Part shown: positions 34,987-43,241 of the stretch, piece by piece | Layout of the letters: every line of letters starts with the position of its first letter | Numbering within the stretch: the first letter of the stretch is position 1 | Assembly (NCBI RefSeq): GCF_036404135.1 | Contig: NZ_DASWPE010000125.1 | Coordinates: forward strand, 3,006-67,005 | From: Rhodopseudomonas_A sp036404135 | Lineage (GTDB): Bacteria > Pseudomonadota > Alphaproteobacteria > Rhizobiales > Xanthobacteraceae | Direction of reading: 5' to 3' | Length of the DNA: 64,000 bases | Position numbers and translations under genes: made by a program | The notes under the pieces: generated by a model | What the model was told of the DNA's origin: nothing | Seen by the model: only the letters and a program-made list of their open reading frames with translations | Database searches by the model: none

Positions 34987-36573
34987 ATGAGAGCTGAAGG
35001 TGGCCAGACGGCCCGACGCATCCTGTGCGTGTTTCCGCGTTACACCTCCTCATTCGGCACCTTCGAACACGCCTATCCGCTGACCGACGGGGTGCAGGCG
35101 TTCATGCCGCCGCAGGGCATTCTGGTGATCGCGGCCTATCTGCCGGAGAACTGGGAGGTCCGCTTCGTCGACGAAAACATCCGCGTCGCCTCGGCGGAGG
35201 ATTTCCAATGGGCCGAGGCGGTGTTCGTCTCCGGCATGCACATCCAGCGCAACCAGATGAACGACATCTGCCGGCGCGCCCACGCCTATGATCTCGCGGT
35301 GGCGATCGGCGGCCCCTCGGTCAGCGCCTGTCCGGATCATTATCCGAGCTTCGATTATCTGCACATCGGCGAGCTCGGCGACGCCACCGATCAATTGATC
35401 GCGCGGCTGGCGCGCGATCCGTCGCGGCCGGATCAGCAGGTGGTGCTGCAGACCGAAGACCGCCTCGACATGACGCTGTTTCCGATCCCGGCCTATGAGC
35501 TCGCCGAATGCGGCAAGTATTTCCTCGGCAGCGTGCAATATTCCAGCGGTTGCCCGTATCAATGCGAGTTTTGCGACATTCCAGGACTCTACGGCCGCAA
35601 TCCGCGGCTGAAGACCCCGGAGCAGATCGTCACCGAACTCGACCGCATGCTGGAATGCGGCATCCAGGGCTCGGTGTATTTCGTCGACGACAATTTCATC
35701 GGCAACCGCAAGGCCGCGCTCGACTTGCTGCCGCATCTTGTCGAATGGCAGAAGCGGACCGGGTTTTCGATCCGGCTGGCCTGCGAGGCCACGCTGAATA
35801 TCGCCAAGCGGCCGGAAATCCTGCAATTGATGCGCGAGGCCTATTTCGTCACGGTGTTCTGCGGCATCGAGACCCCGGAGCCCGAGGCGCTGCGGGCGAT
35901 GCACAAGGACCACAACATGATGGTCCCGATCATGGAGGCGATCGAGACGCTGAACGGTTACGGGCTCGAGGTGGTATCGGGAATCATTCTCGGGCTCGAC
36001 ACCGACAAGCCGGAGACCGGCGCCAATCTGCTGCACTTCATCGCGCAGTCGCAGATCCCGCTGCTCACCATCAATCTGTTGCAGGCGCTGCCGAAGACGC
36101 CGCTGTGGGACCGGCTGGAGCGCGAGCATCGCCTGGTCGTCGACGAGGATCGCGATTCCAACGTCGATTTCCTGCTGCCCTATGACGACGTGGTGGCGAC
36201 CTGGAAGGACTGCATGGCGGAGGCCTATCAGCCGGACAAGCTGCTGGCGCGCTTCGAATATCAAATCCAGCACACCTACGGCAACCGGCGCCCGCTGCCG
36301 GCGTCGCCGCAGCGCGCGTCATGGGCCAACATCAAGCGCGGCCTGATCATGCTGCGCAACGTGCTCTGGCAGGTCGGCGTCAAGGGCGATTATCGGCGGG
36401 CGTTCTGGAAGTTTGCCTGGCAGCGGCTGCGCCGCGGCGAGATCGAGCATTTTCTCAGCGTCATCTTGGTGGCGCATCATCTGATCGTGTACGCCCGCAA
36501 AGCCTGCATCGGGCAGGCCGCCGCATCGAATTATTCACTGCGGCTCAGCCAGGCCTCGGTGCCTGCCGAATGA
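34987..36573 (+). CDS. hpnP: Hopanoid C-2 methylase, B12-binding radical SAM
   Basis: 528-residue class B radical SAM methylase matching HpnP, which methylates hopanoids at C-2 (established in R. palustris TIE-1). The N-terminal cobalamin-binding-like domain (about 10-140) has the GILVIAAYLPENWEVRFVDE pattern. The [4Fe-4S] motif is Cys189, Cys193 and Cys196 in SSGCPYQCEFCDIPG. SVYFVDDNFIGN and GIETPEPEALRAMHKDHN follow, with the typical C-terminal domain. ATG 34987 has GGGGGAG upstream. It lies between eutB and eutC, 10 bases before eutC. A strong homologue would also be expected for related B12 radical SAM enzymes, but the hopanoid context fits HpnP. Any general-stress promoter must lie in the 262-base upstream gap; I saw only a partial match. 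Confidence 0.9.
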   Translation: MRAEGGQTARRILCVFPRYTSSFGTFEHAYPLTDGVQAFMPPQGILVIAAYLPENWEVRFVDENIRVASAEDFQWAEAVFVSGMHIQRNQMNDICRRAHAYDLAVAIGGPSVSACPDHYPSFDYLHIGELGDATDQLIARLARDPSRPDQQVVLQTEDRLDMTLFPIPAYELAECGKYFLGSVQYSSGCPYQCEFCDIPGLYGRNPRLKTPEQIVTELDRMLECGIQGSVYFVDDNFIGNRKAALDLLPHLVEWQKRTGFSIRLACEATLNIAKRPEILQLMREAYFVTVFCGIETPEPEALRAMHKDHNMMVPIMEAIETLNGYGLEVVSGIILGLDTDKPETGANLLHFIAQSQIPLLTINLLQALPKTPLWDRLEREHRLVVDEDRDSNVDFLLPYDDVVATWKDCMAEAYQPDKLLARFEYQIQHTYGNRRPLPASPQRASWANIKRGLIMLRNVLWQVGVKGDYRRAFWKFAWQRLRRGEIEHFLSVILVAHHLIVYARKACIGQAAASNYSLRLSQASVPAE

Positions 36574-36583
36574 AACGCCTGCG

Positions 36584-37372
36584 ATGACCACGCAACCGCC
36601 GCCCTCTCCGCTGCCATCGCTGCGCGACCTGCGCCGGCTGACGCCCGCGCGGGTCGGGCTCGGCCGCGCCGGCGGCAGCCTGCCGACCCAGGCGTTGCTG
36701 GACTTCACCCTGGATCATGCCCGCGCCCGCGACGCGGTGCATTCGGCGTTCGACAGCGAACGGCTCGCCGCCGAGCTTTCGGCGTTGGGGCTTGCGAGCT
36801 GCGAGGTGTCGAGCCGCGTCCGCGGCCGCCACGATTATCTGGTGCGGCCCGACCTTGGCCGGCAACTCGACCCGGCGTCGCGCGATGTGCTTGCGGCGTT
36901 TGGCGGCGCTTGCGACCTGGCGCTGATGGTCGGCGACGGATTGTCGCCCACCGCGGTCAACGCCCGCGCCGTCGAGGTGGTGCGCGCGTTGCTGCCGCGG
37001 CTGGCTGCGGCGCAAATCCGACTCGGCGCGGTGGCGGTGGCGACCGGTGCGCGGGTGGCGCTCGGCGACGAGATCGGCGTGCTGCTCGGGGCGCGGATGG
37101 TGCTGGTGCTGATCGGCGAACGGCCGGGAATGTCGGCGCCGGCCAGCATGGGTGCCTATCTGACCTTCGGGCCGCGGCCGGGGCTCACCGATGCCGAACG
37201 CAACTGCGTCTCCAATATTCACGCCGCCGGCATCAGCAATGACGAGGCGGCGTTCAAGATCGGCTGGCTGGTGCGTGAGAGTTTTGCGCGGCAGATCTCC
37301 GGCGTCGCGCTGAAGGACGACAGCGCCTTGCAGGGACCTGACGCCGCCACGCCCCTGGTCGAGCGCAGGTGA
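36584..37372 (+). CDS. eutC: Ethanolamine ammonia-lyase small subunit
   Basis: 262-residue EutC, which with EutB forms the adenosylcobalamin-binding heterodimer. Family marks are LTPARVGLGRAGGSLPTQAL near the start, HDYLVRPDLGR, LMVGDGLSPTAVNARAV, GDEIGVLLGARMVLVLIGERPG, TFGPRPGLTDAERNCVSNIH and the C-terminal REsFARQISGVAL-like stretch. It begins 10 bases after hpnP, so the two are probably co-transcribed. The ribosome binding site is weak, suggesting partial dependence on upstream translation. Confidence 0.95.
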   Translation: MTTQPPPSPLPSLRDLRRLTPARVGLGRAGGSLPTQALLDFTLDHARARDAVHSAFDSERLAAELSALGLASCEVSSRVRGRHDYLVRPDLGRQLDPASRDVLAAFGGACDLALMVGDGLSPTAVNARAVEVVRALLPRLAAAQIRLGAVAVATGARVALGDEIGVLLGARMVLVLIGERPGMSAPASMGAYLTFGPRPGLTDAERNCVSNIHAAGISNDEAAFKIGWLVRESFARQISGVALKDDSALQGPDAATPLVERR

Positions 37373-37554
37373 CAAACCTCGCTGCCCCATGCGGCCGGCG
37401 CCGCGCCGCCTGCTTGCCGGACCTGATCGACACCTGCTAGACCGTGTCGTGGCGTTTTATCGCTTGTTTTCAAGGACTAACGCGGGTTCGGCGGCGTCGC
37501 ATTGATGCCCCGAAAAGCTGCTAGGTCGCAGACGCCGACAGGACGGGATAGTGT

Positions 37555-39930
37555 ATGCTTGATAAGAACGCCAACGGATCCGACGTTGAGGAATTGAAGC
37601 GCCGGTCGGTCAGCATCGCCTTCGGCATCGAGCGGCTGGGGCTGATCGCGGTGAAGACCCCGATCCTGTCCTGCATCATTCTGCTGGCCCTGGTGGTCGC
37701 CGCGATCTTCGGCATCGAGCGGATCAAGATCGACGATTCGCTGAGCCAGTTGTTTCGCTCCAATTCCAAGGAATATCGCCAGTACGAGGAAGTCACCAAG
37801 CGCTTTCCCTCCACCGAATTCGACGTGCTGGTGGTGGTCGAAGGCAAGACGCTGCTGGAACGCGACAACCTGGAAAAAGTCCGCGACCTCGTCACCGACC
37901 TGCAACTCGTGGAGGGCACGCGAGGCCTGATCTCGCTGTTTTCGGCGCGGCAGGCGCCGGCGCCCGGCAAGCTGCCGGCGGCGCTGTTTCCTAACGAATT
38001 GCCCGAGGGCGCCGACTACGCCAAATTCATCGAGACCGTGAAGAGCAACGAAATCATCCGCGGCAAGCTGTTGTCGGAAGATGGCACGCTGGCGCTGATC
38101 GTGCTGTCGCTCGATCCCGAGGTGGTCGGCAACAACCGGCTCAACAAAACCGTCGGCGAAATCCGCAAGATCATGACCGACGATCTCGCCGACACCGGAC
38201 TGTCCAAGCAATTGTCCGGCGTGCCGGTGATGCAGCTCGAAATCCGCAACGCGGTCGAGCGCGACGGGCTTATCTACAACGTCGCGGGCATTTTGGCCGG
38301 CTGCCTGATCGCGATCATCTTCTTCCGCAAGGTGTCGTTCATGATCGTGGCGGCGTTTCCGCCGCTGTTGGCGATCCTGCTGGCGCTCGGCGTATTGGGC
38401 TGGGCCGGTTTCAGCCTCAACATGTTTCTCAACGTGATGACGCCGCTGATCATGGTGATCAGCTTCTCGGATTCGATGCAGCTGACCTTTGCCGCGCGCG
38501 ATCGATTGCTGGCCGGCGAGGATCGCTTCACGGCGTTTCGCAACGCCGTGCTGGTGGTCGGGCCGGCCTGCGTCTTGACCCATGCCACCGCCGGAATTTC
38601 GTTTCTGGCGTTGCAGTTCTCGGATTCCGACCTGATCCGCGCGTTCGGCGAGGCTGGGCTCGCCGCCACCGTCATCGCGCTGATCGCGGTGTTGTCGCTG
38701 GTGCCGGTGTTCGGCGTGCTGTTGGTGCGCAACGAGCAGGTGTTCGCCGCGAAATTCCAGGCTGCCGACGCCGGCGTCAACGCGCTGCGGCGGTTCTGCT
38801 ACTGGATCGCGGTGCGGATGGTCGGCCGCCCCGGGCTGTTCAGCCTGATCGCGGTGATCGTGGTCGGCGGCCTGGCGGTGATCTATGCCAATCTGGAGCC
38901 GCGCTATCGGCTGGCCGATCAGGTGCCGGACAAGCAGCAGGCGGTCGAGGCCTCCGGTCGGCTCGACGCCAAGCTCACCGGCGCCAACCCGATCGACATC
39001 CTGGTCGAATTCCCCAAGGGCGAGACGCTGTATTCGCCGGAAACCCTGCAGACCATCGCCGACGTCCACGCCATGGTGGAAAAGCAGGCCGGCGTCGGCA
39101 ACGTCTGGTCGCTGGAAACCCTGCGGCGCTGGCTCGCCGAGAAGGCCGGCAGCTCCGACGTCGCGACGCTGCAGCAATACGTCAACGTGATCCCGGAGCA
39201 TCTGGTGCGCCGCTTCATCTCCGCCGACCAGACCGCGGTGGTGGTGTCCGGGCGGGTGCCGGACCTCGACTCCAGCGAAATCCTGCCGGTGGTGGAGAAG
39301 CTCGACACATCGCTCGACGCGGTGCGCAGCAAACACCCCGGCTATGAGGTGGCGGTCACCGGGCTGTCGGCGATCGCGGCGCGCAACTCGGCCAACATGA
39401 TCCAGAAGCTCAATCGCGGCCTGACCATCGAATTCGCGCTGGTCGCGGTGTTCATCGGGCTGGCGTTCCGCTCCTTCGTGGTGATGTTCGCCTGCATCCT
39501 GCCCGGCATCTTCCCGGTGGTGCTGTCCGGCACCGTGCTGTGGGCACTCGGCGAGGGGCTGCAATTTGCCAGCGTGGTGGCGCTGACGGTGTCGTTCGGG
39601 CTGGGCCTTTCCGCCACCATCCACTTCCTCAACCGCTTGCGGCTGGAGGACCGCCCCGGCGTCGGCTCGGCGCAGGCGGTGGAGCGCGCCACGGTGCTGG
39701 TCGGTCCGGCTTTGATCCTGACCACGGTGGTCTTGGCCTGCGGCCTGGTGGTGACGGTGTTTTCCGATCTGCCGTCGCTGCGGCTGTTCGGCTGGCTGAG
39801 CGCCTTTGCGATGGTCGCAGCATTGGTCGCGGATCTGTTCATCCTGCGGCCGACCGCGATGTTCCTGATCACGCTGTCGCAGCGGCTCAGCGCCGCGATG
39901 CATCGCAGCCCGAAGCCCGGCCAGCTGTAA
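37555..39930 (+). CDS. MMPL-family RND transporter, HpnN-like
   Basis: 791-residue RND-superfamily membrane protein: TM1 (about 36-55), a large periplasmic loop, a six-helix bundle (about 240-410), a second TM and periplasmic loop, and a second bundle (about 620-780). The loop after TM1 starts IDDSLSQLFRSNSKEY, as in MMPL/HpnN exporters that move lipids or hydrophobic compounds. It lies 182 bases after eutC and inside the hopanoid neighbourhood, but it is distinct from the canonical hpnN at 49622. A role in hopanoid or other lipid export is plausible and unproven. The ribosome binding site is weak. A strong bidirectional terminator follows. Confidence 0.85.
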   Translation: MLDKNANGSDVEELKRRSVSIAFGIERLGLIAVKTPILSCIILLALVVAAIFGIERIKIDDSLSQLFRSNSKEYRQYEEVTKRFPSTEFDVLVVVEGKTLLERDNLEKVRDLVTDLQLVEGTRGLISLFSARQAPAPGKLPAALFPNELPEGADYAKFIETVKSNEIIRGKLLSEDGTLALIVLSLDPEVVGNNRLNKTVGEIRKIMTDDLADTGLSKQLSGVPVMQLEIRNAVERDGLIYNVAGILAGCLIAIIFFRKVSFMIVAAFPPLLAILLALGVLGWAGFSLNMFLNVMTPLIMVISFSDSMQLTFAARDRLLAGEDRFTAFRNAVLVVGPACVLTHATAGISFLALQFSDSDLIRAFGEAGLAATVIALIAVLSLVPVFGVLLVRNEQVFAAKFQAADAGVNALRRFCYWIAVRMVGRPGLFSLIAVIVVGGLAVIYANLEPRYRLADQVPDKQQAVEASGRLDAKLTGANPIDILVEFPKGETLYSPETLQTIADVHAMVEKQAGVGNVWSLETLRRWLAEKAGSSDVATLQQYVNVIPEHLVRRFISADQTAVVVSGRVPDLDSSEILPVVEKLDTSLDAVRSKHPGYEVAVTGLSAIAARNSANMIQKLNRGLTIEFALVAVFIGLAFRSFVVMFACILPGIFPVVLSGTVLWALGEGLQFASVVALTVSFGLGLSATIHFLNRLRLEDRPGVGSAQAVERATVLVGPALILTTVVLACGLVVTVFSDLPSLRLFGWLSAFAMVAALVADLFILRPTAMFLITLSQRLSAAMHRSPKPGQL

Positions 39931-39953
39931 ACGTCGCGCCGCAAGGCAAAACA

Positions 39954-39999
39954 AAAGCGCGGCCGAGAAAGACGACCACGCCAATCTCGACCGCGCTTT
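39954..39999. terminator. Bidirectional terminator between convergent genes
   Basis: AAAGCGCGG (39954-39962) pairs exactly with CCGCGCTTT (39991-39999), extended inward by CCGAGA/TCTCGA with one mismatch. An A-run precedes and a T-run ends the stem, so it can terminate in both directions, between the RND gene and the minus-strand secreted protein. Confidence 0.85.
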
Positions 40000-40049
40000 C
40001 AGATCGTCGGAGCACGGCGCCGGGAGATTCCCCGCGCGGCGCGGCCGGC

Positions 40050-40553
40050 TTAGCTGCGCACCATGCTGATGTTGACGCCGCGGATCTCGCCCTTCGAGCT
40101 GATCGAGACCTGCTGCTTGTTGCCGCGCGAGGTCAGCGTCAGGTTGGCGGCGAAGCCCGCGGCTTCGACGAACACCTCGATCTGGCCGCCGCCGGCGCGG
40201 CCCTGCAGATTGCCGTTGATGTTGCGGCTGGCCTCGGTCCAGGTGCCGGACACGTTGCCGCCCTGGCTGATCACCCGGCTGCTGAGATCGAATTTGTAGC
40301 TGTCGGAGGCGCAGCGCAGGGTCTGGTTCAAGCCCTGACCGCCGCCGCCGACACTATAGGTCGCCCGGCAACGAATCCGCTCGTTGGTGCCGTCCGACAG
40401 CGAGACCGTTCCGGTGCCGGACCAGACCCCGTCAAATCCCGCGAAAGGGCCGCCCGATTGCGCCTGGCTCGCTGAAGCCGACAGCACGAGCGCCACGGCG
40501 ACGCCGGCGGCCTTCAGCGCGGGCATGGAGAATCCGGAGCGAAGCAGTCTCAT
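40050..40553 (-). CDS. Secreted hypothetical protein, beta-rich
   Basis: 167 residues with an N-terminal signal peptide (about 1-32, ending SASQAQ) and a Gly/Ser-rich, beta-like mature region: FDGVWSGTGTVSLSDGTNER, a Cys pair (RCRATYS and LRCASDS), GGNVSGTWTE, NLQGRAGGGQIEVFVEA. AGGTAACG lies before ATG 40553. The alternation of short strands looks like a small lipocalin-like or beta-barrel periplasmic domain, but I do not recognise a named family. The FDGVW start of the mature part resembles the protein at 14109. It is convergent with the RND gene and not obviously part of hopanoid synthesis. Confidence 0.75.
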   Translation of the reverse strand: MRLLRSGFSMPALKAAGVAVALVLSASASQAQSGGPFAGFDGVWSGTGTVSLSDGTNERIRCRATYSVGGGGQGLNQTLRCASDSYKFDLSSRVISQGGNVSGTWTEASRNINGNLQGRAGGGQIEVFVEAAGFAANLTLTSRGNKQQVSISSKGEIRGVNISMVRS

Positions 40554-41099
40554 ATTTCGTTACCTCTGAAAATTGCCGTTCCCGCGAGGGAGGTTCGCCG
40601 TACCCGTGAGCGTTAGTCGGGACGAAGATGGTTTGGTTCAAGCCCATATAAGTAGGGTCGCGTCCCGCGCAACGCCAGATGCGCGGGGATGCGCCGCATC
40701 GCGCAGGCCGCGCGATCAGATTCGCGGATGCAGTTTGACGCAAAACCAGCCGTCAGGTTCCGTTGCGCCGCAAACTCATTCAAATTTGCAAGGCCGCAAC
40801 GCTCGGCCGCCTTGTCACTGGCGAAAGCTGTCTGATTTTGACGGCGCCGCAAATTTGGCCGCATTTGCAGGCGCATCTGCTTGCGAACCGTCCCCAAGAC
40901 GGGTTTACCGCAAGGGCAGATCCGCGTAAGCGTCCTCGGCCCGTGAACGACGTCCGGCCTTGATGCGACCAGCGCTGGCTCAGCGCGCGTGTCATCGGTG
41001 GACGAACGTCGTCTGCGCGGCAGGCCGCGCATTTTGGGTCTGCACTGCGATGATCCGCTGGTTATGGAATTCCTCTCTGCCCCACCGTGAAGGACACCA
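40554..41099. other. Gene-poor region ahead of the hopanoid operon
   Basis: About 546 bases between divergent genes. Composition is mixed, with AT-richer patches around 40770-40870 (several copies of CCGCAAA/TTTGC-like words). The open frames here lack start sites and domain signal. It presumably carries promoters for the two flanking secreted-protein genes; no clear -35/-10 pair was found. Confidence 0.45.
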
Positions 41100-41333
41100 A
41101 TGCCGAAATTTATTCTTGCACTGACCTTGCTGCTCGTTGCCATTTCCAGCGCCGATGCCCAGCAACAACGCAGCGGCACCAAAGAGGAGCAGGAAGCCTG
41201 CTCGCGCGACGTCACCCGGTTCTGCCGGCCGCTGATGGATCAGGGTGACTTCGTCATTCTGGCGTGCCTGCAGCAGAACCGGCCGAAGCTGACCAAGGCC
41301 TGCAACCAGGTGTTGCTCAACCACGGCCAATAA
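41100..41333 (+). CDS. Small secreted cysteine-rich protein
   Basis: 77-residue exported protein. The signal peptide MPKFILALTLLLVAISSADA is followed by a mature domain of about 56 residues with four cysteines in EEQEACSRDVTRFCRPL and ILACLQQNRPKLTKACNQVL. The Cys-x7-Cys plus Cys-x11-Cys pattern resembles the cysteine-rich-repeat (GLG1-like) small proteins of rhizobiales, which probably hold two disulfides. AAGGA precedes ATG 41100. It lies about 150 bases ahead of hpnC on the same strand but is not a known hopanoid gene. Function unknown. Confidence 0.78.
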   Translation: MPKFILALTLLLVAISSADAQQQRSGTKEEQEACSRDVTRFCRPLMDQGDFVILACLQQNRPKLTKACNQVLLNHGQ

Positions 41334-41481
41334 GCCCGGCGTTTCACCCGGCTGCCGCGTCGCGCGGCAGTCCGGGAAATCCCCGGAACCGGCACCAAGC
41401 CTTAGATATCGTTGGTGAAGCCGGCGATTTTCCCTTATATGGCGTCGCGATCGTCCCGCTCCCGGGCTTGGCCAGGGAGCG

Positions 41482-42405
41482 ATGGCGCGCGGCGTCACCC
41501 CTGTTTTGAGCGAGTTACCCGTCCCGATGACCACCGCGAGCGAGCTGCGATCCGGCAAGACCCACAAGGACGAGAATTTTCCGGTGGCCTCGTGGATCAT
41601 CCATCCGCGGCACCGCGCGCTGATCCTTTCGTTCTATAATTTTGTCCGCACCGCGGACGACATCGCCGACCACGCCGAGCTCAGCGATCAGGCCAAGCTC
41701 GGCTATCTCGATCTGATGGAAGCCGAGCTGCTCGGGCAGGGCGACAGCCAGAAGGAAGCGGTCGATCTGCGCCGCGCGCTGGCGGCGCGGGCGATGCCGC
41801 CGCGCCACGCGCTCGACGTGCTGACCGCGTTCCGCATGGACGTCACCAAATCGCGCTACGAGACCTGGGACGAGGTGATCCATTATTGCCGCTATTCCGC
41901 CATGCCGGTCGGCCGCTTCATGCTCGACGTCCATGGCGAGAGCCGCGCGACCTGGGCGGCGTCGGACGCTTTGTGCGCCGGCTTGCAGATCAACAACCAC
42001 CTGCAGGACTGCGGCAAGGACTACAGGGCCCTCAACCGGGTCTATCTGCCGCGCGACGCGCTGGCGGAGGCCGGCGCTACGGTGGAACAGTTGGCGCAGC
42101 CGCACGCCTCGGCGGCGTTGCTAAAATGCCTGCACGCGCTGGCGCTGCGCACCGAGACCCTGCTCGACGAGGCCAGATCGCTCAGCGCCGAGATCAAAGA
42201 TGTCCGGCTCGGGCTCGAGGTCGCGGTGATCCAGGCGTTCGCCGACAAGATCGTCGGGATGCTCAAGGTCCGCGATCCGCTCTGCGACAATGTCCACCTC
42301 AAGCCGCTTGATCTGGCACTGTCCAGCGCCGGCGGGATTTCCGCGGAACTGATCCGCCGCACCCTCGGTCGCCGCGCGGCCGCCAAACCGGCGCCGCGGG
42401 CATGA
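41482..42405 (+). CDS. hpnC: Hydroxysqualene synthase HpnC
   Basis: 307-residue trans-isoprenyl-diphosphate synthase-like enzyme that acts with HpnD and HpnE to make squalene from farnesyl diphosphate (HpnC converts presqualene diphosphate to hydroxysqualene). The first Asp-rich site is DDIAD (Asp59-Asp63), and the second region is NNHLQDCGKDY. KSRYETWDEVIHYCRYSAMPVG is a typical family helix. ATG 41482 has GGGAGCG upstream; a shorter start at 41527 (MTTASELRSG) is possible. Its stop overlaps the hpnD start (ATGA), so the hpnC-D-E chain is translationally coupled. Confidence 0.95.
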   Translation: MARGVTPVLSELPVPMTTASELRSGKTHKDENFPVASWIIHPRHRALILSFYNFVRTADDIADHAELSDQAKLGYLDLMEAELLGQGDSQKEAVDLRRALAARAMPPRHALDVLTAFRMDVTKSRYETWDEVIHYCRYSAMPVGRFMLDVHGESRATWAASDALCAGLQINNHLQDCGKDYRALNRVYLPRDALAEAGATVEQLAQPHASAALLKCLHALALRTETLLDEARSLSAEIKDVRLGLEVAVIQAFADKIVGMLKVRDPLCDNVHLKPLDLALSSAGGISAELIRRTLGRRAAAKPAPRA

Positions 42406-43241
42406 ACCAGCAAGCCACAGCCACCCCCGCGAAGCATCAGGGCGTCGCGATGAGCAGCTCGTTCTATGCCGCGATGCGCATCCTGCCGCGTGAACAGCGC
42501 GAGGCGATGTTTCAGGTCTACAGTTTCTGCCGCTATGTCGACGACATCGCGGATTCCGACGGCCCGCGGCCGCAGCGGCTCGCCGATCTGCAGCAATGGC
42601 GCGACGACATCGACGCGCTGTATCGCGGCACTCCGCCGGCGCGGCTGCGCGACTATCTGGCTTCGCTGCAGCGCTTCGGGCTGAAGCGGCAGGATTTCCT
42701 CGACATCATCGACGGCATGGAAATGGACGTGCCGGCCGACATCCGTGCGCCGGACGAGGCGACGCTCGACCTGTATTGCGACCGCGTCGCCAGCGCGGTC
42801 GGCCGGCTGTCGGTGCGGATCTTCGGCCTGCCGGAGAATGACGGCATTTCGCTCGCGCATCATCTCGGCCGCGCGCTGCAACTGACCAACATTCTGCGCG
42901 ACATCGACGAGGACGCCGGGATCGGCCGGCTGTATCTGCCGCGCGAAGGCCTGCTCGCCGCCGGCATCACCAGCACCGATCCGCAGGTGGTGATCGCCGA
43001 GCCGGCGCTGCCCAAGGTCTGCGTGCCGCTGGTGGCGCGGGCGCAGGCTCATTTCAAGCGCGCCGACGAGGTGATGAACCGCAATCCGCGCCGCGTGGTC
43101 CGGGCGCCGCGGATCATGTCGAAATACTATCACTCGATCCTGCAACTGTTGATCGCGCGCGGATTCGACCTGCCGCGCGCGCCGGTGAAACTCGGCAAGG
43201 CCTCGCGGATCGCGATCCTGCTGCAATACGCGATCATCTGA
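42402..43241 (+). CDS. hpnD: Presqualene diphosphate synthase HpnD
   Basis: 279-residue enzyme that condenses two farnesyl diphosphates to presqualene diphosphate. Both Mg-binding Asp sites are present: DDIAD at 47-51 and NILRDIDEDAGIGR around 165-178, followed by RLYLPREGL. ATG 42402 overlaps the hpnC stop; an internal Met (MSSSFYAAM) is a possible shorter start. The stop overlaps the hpnE ATG by one base. The C-terminus (KASRIAILLQYAII) is typical. Confidence 0.96.
   Translation: MNQQATATPAKHQGVAMSSSFYAAMRILPREQREAMFQVYSFCRYVDDIADSDGPRPQRLADLQQWRDDIDALYRGTPPARLRDYLASLQRFGLKRQDFLDIIDGMEMDVPADIRAPDEATLDLYCDRVASAVGRLSVRIFGLPENDGISLAHHLGRALQLTNILRDIDEDAGIGRLYLPREGLLAAGITSTDPQVVIAEPALPKVCVPLVARAQAHFKRADEVMNRNPRRVVRAPRIMSKYYHSILQLLIARGFDLPRAPVKLGKASRIAILLQYAII

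Noticed and set aside
37477..39984. 835-residue open frame antisense to the MMPL transporter
   Set aside because: His/Gln/Arg-rich low-complexity protein without domains; the sense frame has RND topology.
40613..41215. 200-residue minus-strand open frame before the Cys-rich gene
   Set aside because: It overlaps the well-supported small secreted gene antisense, and has no ribosome binding site or recognisable domain.
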